From: an uncultured Bacteroidia bacterium
Lineage (GTDB): Bacteria > Bacteroidota > Bacteroidia > Bacteroidales > UBA932
NCBI GenBank assembly: GCA_902795785.1
Contig: CADBMK010000017.1
Coordinates: forward strand, 1-14,662
Length of the DNA: 14,662 nucleotides
Direction: 5' to 3'
Part shown: positions 1 to 6,547 of the stretch, in pieces
Layout of the letters: each line of letters starts with the position of its first letter
How positions within the stretch are numbered: position 1 is the first letter of the stretch
Translations under genes and position numbers: made by a program
Notes under the pieces: generated by a model
What the model saw: only the letters and a program-made list of their open reading frames with translations
The model's database searches: none
Told to the model about the DNA's origin: nothing

Positions 1-1855
1 CCTGATACGTGGCCATGAACGCCCTCGGAACAAAGTCCTCGGAAAGAATGTCCTCTCCGTAGAAATGACCGTCATACCTGATTCCAAGAAGGGTGAAAAG
101 CGTAGGCATCAGGTCAATCTGGGAGCAAACCTTATCGATATGTCCCGGAGCCACGAAGCCCGGAGCGTAAATCAGTGCAGGAATATGATAGCCCTCCAGA
201 GGAAGGTTGGTCTTGCCGGCGCTTGAGGCGCAGTGGTCTGCAAGGATAACGAACACGGTATTGCTGAACCAAGGACGCTTTGAAGCCTCTGCAATGAAGG
301 CTCCTATGGCGTAGTCCGTGTACTTGACGGCTGCGCGGCGGCAGTTTGGATTGCCATCGAACTGGATGCGGCCGTCAGGATAGGTGTACGGACGATGGTT
401 GCTGATGGTCATGATATGGCCGAAGAACGGCTTGCCGGATGCGGCCTTCTCATCGAAGATTCCGAGGGCCTCCCTGTAGGAATCCTCGTCGGACGTACCC
501 CAGATGTTGCTGAAGGCAATTTCCCTGGCATTGTAGCTGCCCTTGTCGAAGACATCGTAGCCGTTGCCCCCGAAATAAGCGCGCATATTGTCAAAATAAC
601 TGTCGCCGCCGTAGATGTAGGTGGTCGAGTAACCGTTGGCGCGTAGAACGGAGCCCGTGGTGTAAAGGCCGCCGTTGTCAGGACGCTTCACGATGCTCTC
701 TCCGGAACTTGGCGGAATGCAGAGCGTCACCGCCTCAAGGCCGCGCACCGTCCTGTTACCAGTGGCAAAGAGACGGTCAAACACGAGGCTCTTCTCAAGG
801 AGGGTGTCAAGGTTTGGCGTGATATCCTCGGCGTCATTGCCATAGGCAGAAAGGAACTTGGCGCTGAGACTCTCCACGGTGATGAGGACGATGTTCTTCC
901 TGTTAAGGGTAAGAGAATCAGTCTGAGGCTTCACCAGCTCATTCTTAAGAGCCTCTGCCTCATCCTCAGGAAGAAGGGCGTAGAACTTGGAGTAATCAAG
1001 CTCATTGCTGGTAAACGCCTCCACAAAATCCCAGCAGCCGTTCTGCTGAAGCTGGGTGACGTACGTATTGGACGAATCCAGGTTCCTGTATCCCCAATGC
1101 AGCCAGAAAACGCTGCAAAGAAGGAGGACGCCGTAGCAGGCAAGATTCTTTGTCCAGCGTGAAAGGCTCTCCACGCCAGCCGTGCCGATATCCTTGCCGC
1201 GAAGCATCAGATAGCAGATGAAGGCCGCACCAGCAAGCACGCCAAGCACCACCGGCACCATAGGATACGATTCCACGATATTGCCCACCACCTCATTCGT
1301 GTACACGAGGTAATCCACGGCGATGAAGTTGTACCTCACGCCGAATTCATCCCAGAACACCGGTTCTCCGATGATGTTGAAAAGGACGATGAGAACGGCA
1401 TAGACAGCCATCATCGCCGTAAGCACGGCAACACGCCAGGACCTCCTGATCCGCGGGATGAAAAGTTTCAGCAGGAAGCTGCCCAGAAGGACGCTCAGCA
1501 GAATGTTCGCAACGGTAGGAGCGGCGGAACCGTACTCGTCGGTAATATCGTTGAACAGCACCACGTAGAACGTAAGGGCTGCAAGGACGCCGGCAAGAAT
1601 CCACGAATACGGCTTGGAGTACTTGCACTCAGCCGAACACGAGTAGATAACAAAAGCCGGCACCAGGGCCACCATTGAAAAGCCCAGGTCGTTCAACGCT
1701 CCAAGAATAAAGATCCGGATCATGCCCAATGCCCCGAAGGTAACTTCGGTCATTGGCATATACAAAAGAATCAGTCTGATAATAAAACCGACAATTACCG
1801 TCAATACCGCGTACCTGGGCGCAAAAAACAGGAACCAGTCCTTTATTTTTTTCAT
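1..1855 (-). CDS. LTA synthase/MdoB-like phosphotransferase (alkaline phosphatase superfamily), 3' end cut by window edge
   Basis: The frame is open from the ATG at 1855 to the left edge, giving 618 visible residues; the last few tens of residues and the stop lie outside. The first ~245 residues hold about five or six hydrophobic segments (near 15-33, 40-65, 80-98, 128-146, 178-200 and 224-242). A periplasmic sulfatase-fold domain follows. Expected metal and catalytic residues are visible: Glu328 in the TVES motif, candidate nucleophile Thr369 in NRTVRG, His487 in NHRPYTYP, and Asp540-His541 in ADHCA. A Thr nucleophile argues for an LtaS/MdoB/EptA-type transferase and against a formylglycine sulfatase. 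Family members move phosphoglycerol or phosphoethanolamine from a phospholipid to a glycan or lipid; donor and acceptor cannot be read here. The start overlaps the lipid-kinase stop as ATGA, which suggests translational coupling. The family is fairly sure, the substrate is not. Confidence 0.88.
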   Translation of the reverse strand, partial: MKKIKDWFLFFAPRYAVLTVIVGFIIRLILLYMPMTEVTFGALGMIRIFILGALNDLGFSMVALVPAFVIYSCSAECKYSKPYSWILAGVLAALTFYVVLFNDITDEYGSAAPTVANILLSVLLGSFLLKLFIPRIRRSWRVAVLTAMMAVYAVLIVLFNIIGEPVFWDEFGVRYNFIAVDYLVYTNEVVGNIVESYPMVPVVLGVLAGAAFICYLMLRGKDIGTAGVESLSRWTKNLACYGVLLLCSVFWLHWGYRNLDSSNTYVTQLQQNGCWDFVEAFTSNELDYSKFYALLPEDEAEALKNELVKPQTDSLTLNRKNIVLITVESLSAKFLSAYGNDAEDITPNLDTLLEKSLVFDRLFATGNRTVRGLEAVTLCIPPSSGESIVKRPDNGGLYTTGSVLRANGYSTTYIYGGDSYFDNMRAYFGGNGYDVFDKGSYNAREIAFSNIWGTSDEDSYREALGIFDEKAASGKPFFGHIMTISNHRPYTYPDGRIQFDGNPNCRRAAVKYTDYAIGAFIAEASKRPWFSNTVFVILADHCASSAGKTNLPLEGYHIPALIYAPGFVAPGHIDKVCSQIDLMPTLFTLLGIRYDGHFYGEDILSEDFVPRAFMATYQ

Positions 1856-2739
1856 ATATTATTCTCGTTAGGAACAATTATCTTCAAAGATGCAGGATGA
1901 ACCTCGATATTGAGGCTGATACCGAATGATGAATGCGGATCTCCGTCGATATGGATAGGACCGTTCTGGCATCTTTCTATCCTGATTTGCTTTCCACGAT
2001 TATACACCACATGCTCGCTCAAATACGAAGTTCCCTTCACAAGGTTCAGGAGAAGTCCCGGGAAGGCGCTCAGGCCCACCTTTTTCACGATGACCACATC
2101 AAGTTCTCCGTCCTTCACGGATGCCTGCGACGTAATCTTGGCATTGTTGCCCCACTGGTTTGCATTACCGACGGTAATCAGAGTGGCATAGTCGCACCAT
2201 ACAAGATTATCATCAACATATACTTTGTAGTAATCAGGATTGAAACCAAACCACGTCTTGATACTTTCAAGAATGTAAGTGCTGAGACCCCTTCTTCCGG
2301 ACAGGGCAAAGTTCTCGCTCACCAGCGCATCGAGTCCCACACCCATGGTGCAGAAGAACGGAAGACTGTTAACCGTGCCGTAATCGATGGTGGCAACGTG
2401 ACCATATGTAAGCAGAGAAGACGATACCACATTATTCCTGCTGATACCCAGATGGAGAGCCAGTCCGTCTCCGCTGCCGCAAGGGATGATACCCATCACC
2501 TTGTCGGTACCCACAAGGCTTCTCGCAACCTCATTCTGCGTGCCGTCTCCTCCGACAGCAACGACGATATCAGCATCCGTAGCGGCCGCAAGTTCACTTG
2601 CATGGCCTGGATACTCGGTATAAACCGCTTCAACTTCATACTTTTCCAAAGCCAAAAGAGCTTTGGCATCCTCAACGATCTGTGTCTTATCCTTACTCCC
2701 CGATACAGGATTGACAATCAGAAGAACTTTCTTCTTCAT
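1852..2739 (-). CDS. Diacylglycerol kinase family lipid kinase (DgkB/YegS/LCB5-like)
   Basis: A 295-residue soluble protein with the DAGK catalytic fold. Visible motifs in order: NPVSG (10-14) at the start of the nucleotide-binding lobe, GGDGT (63-67), the phosphate-binding loop PCGSGDGLA (86-94), and near the C-terminus GPIHIDGDPH, which matches the family's conserved IDGE-type segment in the beta-sandwich lobe. Length fits the usual ~290-310. Known members phosphorylate diacylglycerol, phosphatidylglycerol or sphingoid bases with ATP at the inner face of the cytoplasmic membrane; sequence alone does not choose among these. The loop reads GSGD where many relatives have GSGN. It lies 26 bases after the outer-membrane barrel gene and its stop is embedded in the start of the LtaS-like gene (ATGA). 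That context favours recycling of diacylglycerol released by the neighbour, which is inference. Confidence 0.93.
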   Translation of the reverse strand: MKKKVLLIVNPVSGSKDKTQIVEDAKALLALEKYEVEAVYTEYPGHASELAAATDADIVVAVGGDGTQNEVARSLVGTDKVMGIIPCGSGDGLALHLGISRNNVVSSSLLTYGHVATIDYGTVNSLPFFCTMGVGLDALVSENFALSGRRGLSTYILESIKTWFGFNPDYYKVYVDDNLVWCDYATLITVGNANQWGNNAKITSQASVKDGELDVVIVKKVGLSAFPGLLLNLVKGTSYLSEHVVYNRGKQIRIERCQNGPIHIDGDPHSSFGISLNIEVHPASLKIIVPNENNI

Positions 2740-2765
2740 TTTTTAAACTCACTAAAAAACCGATT

Positions 2766-5690
2766 CTACTCAATTCCGAAACCGAATCCAGCCTTTTGAG
2801 CCTTGTCGTTATTTCGTGCATTAGCCTTTCCGAAATTGAACGAAACGCCAACCATAGCATAGCGCCCTACCATACTCGTCTGACTATCAATGATATAAGC
2901 ATCAGTTTCCGTACGCCTGATTGAATAACGTTTGTTCAGTATATCCGAAACTCCGAAAGATAGTGAAAATTTCTTAAAGTCTCTCACAATAGACGCATTC
3001 CATATTGTGCAAGGCCTGTACGCTTTGGAATAACCTTTATAGAATACGCTCTCTAAATTGGTCATAAAACGAATGGAAGAGAACAAGTTAAGACTAAGAG
3101 CAACATTGTTGGAGAAGTTCCACACTTTGATATCGTTTGCGTTGTTCAGCGAATAAGAAGTACGGGTATTCTGGGCCGAAAAATACTCTTGAATAGACCA
3201 TGACTCCATGCCGCACATAATATCAATACGTGAATAACTGTTAAGATTCTTTCTATTGCTGGTTGCAAAACCGCTCTGGCCGCTATAGAACCTGTCTCCG
3301 TTAGGATTTCCCCAGAAAGAAGCCATCATATCGGAATAATCAAAGGCATCCTTGTCAAGCCCGGCCATACGGGACTTAGCCTGATAACTTACAGACTCCG
3401 AGTAAGTCAACCGATAAGACGCCATAACATAAGCCTTTATCTTCTTGGAACGAACGCTCTTCGATACAGTCAGATTTGTGCTGACATTTTTCTGACCGTA
3501 TTTGGCATTGACAGGGATCCTGTAGGAAACTCCCTTGTCATCATACCATGACGCAAAGACAACCGGATTGGAAACAGTTCCACCGTTTATTCCCCAAGAG
3601 ACACGTGGAGACTTCCCTCCGAATCTATCTGACTTGAAATTCAAGCCCAAAGAGACATTATGATTGAACGAAGGCCTTAGATAAACATTTCCCGTGGAAA
3701 CATTCAGCGGGTCCGCAATATCAAGGTTTGAAGTCTGCAGAGCCTGGGAAGGCGTGTTGCTGAATCCAGAATACATCAAATTAACACGAATCGACTTAAT
3801 TATGAAGGAGAATCTCGCATTTGGTGAGACGTTCAGCAGCCATTCATCTTTACCGGTAATATTTTCAACTCCGTGCTGTCTGGTGAAATTCTCGTTCTTA
3901 TCTTCAAGCACGGACACACCCGCATAGAAAGACGGAGCGTTTCCCATGGGGAACTTACGTTTTCCCCATTTGAAGAAAGTATAATTGAATGAAAGGCTCT
4001 GACTGAACTTCATCCTTGTGTTTTCTGAGCGGCTTGAATAATACTCATCACGGGCATTCGTGTACGGGTCAAAGGCCGCATCGTCAGAGACTGTCTCATT
4101 GAACGATCCATAAAGGGAGCCAATCACTGATATGCCACGGGCGAATGAATGCTTCATTTCAGCCTCCGCATTCAAATCCGTTGAATGTCCGTTAAGGTCG
4201 TGCCTCAAGTCCCTGTCTTCGGTGGTGTGGTCGGCATAAGAGGTTGTACTGCTGGAGCGTCTATCCCCGCTATTATCTGAATAGCTTCCGCCAAGTGAAA
4301 GCACAACCTTGTCATTCTTCAGCCTGCCTTTGAAAGGAGAAAACTTGGTGTCATAATTAAGGTTGGCGTCCTTGCTCCGTTCATTGGAGACGGTATTACT
4401 GCGGCTGACGTTTCCCTTCTCGTCTCCGACCATATACATGGATTCGGAAGTTGAAACATTTTTCTTGTCAGAATAACCGAAACCACCTGTCAGACGGGTT
4501 CTCGGTTCAAACTCGGCAGTCTCCCTGACATCAGCCTTCTTTTCAAACATAAATTTGGTCCCCACGCTTCTGGAATCCGAATGGGCGTTTCCGTGGGACG
4601 TGGTGATGATGTCATCGGCATCTGCCTGAAAGGCAGTCTTATGGCTGCTATTTGCATTATCCGAGGATTTATCAGACAAAGACAGCTCAATGTTGGAATC
4701 GGTCCTCTTTATTCTTTCAGTATTAAAATTCACGCCGACGGAAGAATTCCGGTAAGTGCCGGCATTAGCGTCAGAGTGGGAATACATAGCCGCAGGGTCC
4801 ACGGCATTGCGGGCATCTCCCAACAAAGTAATCTGGTCCTTCTTATTATATGCCGCAAACGTGGCATTTCCCGAATACAGCCCATTGTCACGTTCAACCG
4901 AATTCTTTTTCCTGCCCTTTCCTTTCTTATCGGCAGCGACGCCTCCTGAAAGGTTGGCAGCCCCAAAGACTCCCTTCTTATACTCCTCCTTAAGCTCCAG
5001 GTCCATTACCGTCTTGTCCTTGCTCTCACCCTTAAGGGAATAGTCATTCCTCACCTTGTCAAATACCTTTATCTGTTTGAAGAACTTGGCAGGCATAGTC
5101 CTGAGAACACGGTCAGGATCATCGAAGAAGAACGTCTTTCCGCCCACGGTAATCTCCTCTACCGCTTTATCATTGATATAGACCTTTCCGTCGAGATCCA
5201 CCCGGGCGCCCGGAAGACGGCTGACGAGTTCTATAAGAGTGGCTCCGTCACGAACCGGGAAAGCATTGGTCCTGTACACCAGCGTATCTCCCTTGTAGTA
5301 GTATCCCTGGCTCACTGCCTCCACCTTTGCAGCATCAAGATAGTCTGCGGAAGGCACCATAAGGACATTCTTACGGCACGGCCTCCTGAGGTCAAGCATC
5401 TCAGTGTAAGGGCTGTAGCCCATCATCTCAACATGGAAACTGTAGAAACCCGGAACTATCTTTCTAAGCGACGCATTACCCAGAGAGTCAGTAACTTCGA
5501 ATTTATAAAGGACTGTATCCTTGTCGGCAATCAGATAAGCGGAAGCAAAAGACAAAGGCTCGTTGGTTGTGGAATCCTTGACGTTTACCCAAAGAAACGA
5601 ATTCTCCAGGCGATTCCTCATCTGTCCATTGGCACAGACAGACATTACCATCATAATAACCGATAAGAAAAAATACCGAAAAATCTTCAT
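2766..5690 (-). CDS. Outer-membrane beta-barrel protein with carboxypeptidase-regulatory-like N-terminal domain (TonB-receptor-like)
   Basis: From the ATG at 5690 this is 974 residues. That start is chosen because it opens directly with a signal peptide: MKIFRYFF, a hydrophobic core, then a likely cut after ANG near residue 22. Earlier in-frame ATGs, including one at 5759, would bury this signal. Residues ~32-100 form a Cna-B/CarboxypepD_reg-like domain (DSTTNEPLSFA, ending GYSPYTEML). A plug-like domain follows (~120-235; GATLIELVSRLPGARV, then VGGKTFFF). The remaining ~700 residues are Ser/Asn/Asp-rich with alternating aromatics, as in a long barrel of the OMP_b-brl_3/TonB-dependent-receptor kind. 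The last strand-like segment (YAMVGVSFNFGK) is followed by a ~20-residue tail, so the protein does not end on the usual aromatic residue. No SusD partner is adjacent, so it is not a SusC/SusD pair. Substrate unknown. Confidence 0.9.
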   Translation of the reverse strand: MKIFRYFFLSVIMMVMSVCANGQMRNRLENSFLWVNVKDSTTNEPLSFASAYLIADKDTVLYKFEVTDSLGNASLRKIVPGFYSFHVEMMGYSPYTEMLDLRRPCRKNVLMVPSADYLDAAKVEAVSQGYYYKGDTLVYRTNAFPVRDGATLIELVSRLPGARVDLDGKVYINDKAVEEITVGGKTFFFDDPDRVLRTMPAKFFKQIKVFDKVRNDYSLKGESKDKTVMDLELKEEYKKGVFGAANLSGGVAADKKGKGRKKNSVERDNGLYSGNATFAAYNKKDQITLLGDARNAVDPAAMYSHSDANAGTYRNSSVGVNFNTERIKRTDSNIELSLSDKSSDNANSSHKTAFQADADDIITTSHGNAHSDSRSVGTKFMFEKKADVRETAEFEPRTRLTGGFGYSDKKNVSTSESMYMVGDEKGNVSRSNTVSNERSKDANLNYDTKFSPFKGRLKNDKVVLSLGGSYSDNSGDRRSSSTTSYADHTTEDRDLRHDLNGHSTDLNAEAEMKHSFARGISVIGSLYGSFNETVSDDAAFDPYTNARDEYYSSRSENTRMKFSQSLSFNYTFFKWGKRKFPMGNAPSFYAGVSVLEDKNENFTRQHGVENITGKDEWLLNVSPNARFSFIIKSIRVNLMYSGFSNTPSQALQTSNLDIADPLNVSTGNVYLRPSFNHNVSLGLNFKSDRFGGKSPRVSWGINGGTVSNPVVFASWYDDKGVSYRIPVNAKYGQKNVSTNLTVSKSVRSKKIKAYVMASYRLTYSESVSYQAKSRMAGLDKDAFDYSDMMASFWGNPNGDRFYSGQSGFATSNRKNLNSYSRIDIMCGMESWSIQEYFSAQNTRTSYSLNNANDIKVWNFSNNVALSLNLFSSIRFMTNLESVFYKGYSKAYRPCTIWNASIVRDFKKFSLSFGVSDILNKRYSIRRTETDAYIIDSQTSMVGRYAMVGVSFNFGKANARNNDKAQKAGFGFGIE

Positions 5691-5732
5691 AGGAGCCAGG
5701 CTCAACGCATTAGGGTCTAACACACGATCTTC

Positions 5733-5740
5733 GAAATGTA
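5733..5740 (-). promoter_or_regulatory. Candidate -7 element for the barrel/lipid kinase/LtaS-like unit
   Basis: The minus strand reads TACATTTC, seven of eight bases of the Bacteroidota -7 consensus TAnnTTTG. It lies 43 bases upstream of the barrel start and just after the pflA terminator, where a new promoter is expected. No TTTG is seen at the right distance for a -33 element, so the call is weak. Confidence 0.33.
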
Positions 5741-5770
5741 ATTCGGCTAATTTAGGCATTTTATCCACTA

Positions 5771-5804
5771 AAAACAAAAAAGAGAGCCTTGAAAGCTCTC
5801 TTTT
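5771..5804 (-). terminator. Rho-independent terminator of pflBA
   Basis: A perfect 10-bp inverted repeat (5778-5787 and 5795-5804, core GAGAGC/GCTCTC) closes on a 7-base loop eight bases after the pflA stop. Read on the minus strand, the stem runs into TTTTTTGTTTT. This is a textbook intrinsic terminator separating pflBA from the next minus-strand unit. Confidence 0.88.
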
Positions 5805-5811
5805 CCTGTTT

Positions 5812-6534
5812 TTATTTCTCTGTAAGAATCCGGACAGCGTTGTCGATTCGCTCCTTTGTCGGAGGTGGGACACCTTCCAGGGTGTAATCCAGTCCCAGGG
5901 TTTCATATTTGAATTTACCCAGGGTGTGATAAGGAAGCACCTCAACCTTCTCAACATTTGAAAGCCCGTCTATGAATTCACGGAGCCTTCTCAGGTAAGA
6001 ATCGTCGTCCGTAATTCCCGGTACCAGGACGTGCCTTATCCAGACCTTTACGCCTGCCTCCGAGAGGTACCTGGCGCAGTCCAGTATATTTGCATTGTCC
6101 CAGCGGGTGAGTTTCTTATGTTCCTCAGAATCAATATGCTTGATATCCAGAAGGACTGTATCGGTCACCGCCATGAGGCGTGAGAACTTTTCAAACCATT
6201 CCCCTTGCCGGGTGAAAGGCTGCGCCGAGGTGTCCAGGCAGGTATTGATTCCTCTCTGATGCGCCTTGGTGAAAAGTTCCAGCAGGAAGTCCAGCTGCAT
6301 CAGGGCTTCTCCGCCGCTGACCGTTATTCCTCCCGTAGAGCCCCAGTAGGAGCGATACCTCTCAGCCTTGTCGAGGAGTTCATCCGCCGTCTTCTCCTCT
6401 CCCCCGAGCAGGTTCCAGGTGTCAGGATTATGACAATACCTGCACCTCATCGGACACCCCTGAAGGAAGATCAGGAAGCGGATTCCCGGTCCGTCAACCG
6501 AGCCGAAACTCTCTGTCGAATGAACTCGTCCCAC
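5812..6534 (-). CDS. pflA: Pyruvate formate-lyase activating enzyme (radical SAM)
   Basis: This enzyme uses S-adenosylmethionine and a [4Fe-4S] cluster to place the glycyl radical on PflB. From a GTG at 6534 the protein is 240 residues, close to E. coli PflA at 246. It opens GRVHSTESFGSVDGPGIRF, aligning with the family's start. The cluster motif CxxxCxxC is Cys27, Cys31 and Cys34 (CPMRCRYC), followed by HNPDTW. The SAM-binding GGE is at 74-76. Later blocks KVWIRHVLVPG and VEVLPYH also match. No in-frame ATG lies between the pflB stop and the conserved region. The only upstream ATG in frame (6753) would add 73 residues read from inside pflB, so GTG is preferred. The gap to pflB is 13 bases, which fits one transcript. 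A strong terminator follows. Confidence 0.94.
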   Translation of the reverse strand: MGRVHSTESFGSVDGPGIRFLIFLQGCPMRCRYCHNPDTWNLLGGEEKTADELLDKAERYRSYWGSTGGITVSGGEALMQLDFLLELFTKAHQRGINTCLDTSAQPFTRQGEWFEKFSRLMAVTDTVLLDIKHIDSEEHKKLTRWDNANILDCARYLSEAGVKVWIRHVLVPGITDDDSYLRRLREFIDGLSNVEKVEVLPYHTLGKFKYETLGLDYTLEGVPPPTKERIDNAVRILTEK

Positions 6535-6547
6535 AACAGCCGGCTGA

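Noticed and set aside
1..1855. Formylglycine-dependent sulfatase
   Set aside because: No CxPxR or SxPxR motif; the nucleophile position is Thr in NRTVRG, and the N-terminus is multi-pass membrane.
1347..1877. Two consecutive minus-strand frames over the start of the LtaS-like gene, suggesting a frameshift
   Set aside because: The true frame from 1855 is uninterrupted to base 2 and carries membrane segments and all catalytic motifs; these are off-frame readings.
1933..2799. 288-codon open frame on the plus strand opposite the lipid kinase
   Set aside because: It mirrors a gene with clear family motifs, its translation shows no recognisable domain, and it has no promoter or start signal of its own.
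2766..5690. SusC-type glycan importer of a polysaccharide-utilisation locus
   Set aside because: No SusD, glycoside hydrolase or surface lipoprotein is adjacent, and the length and domain pattern fit the smaller barrel family better.
5691..5957. Longer N-terminus for the outer-membrane barrel
   Set aside because: The extension runs through the pflA gene and its terminator and would hide the signal peptide that begins at 5690.
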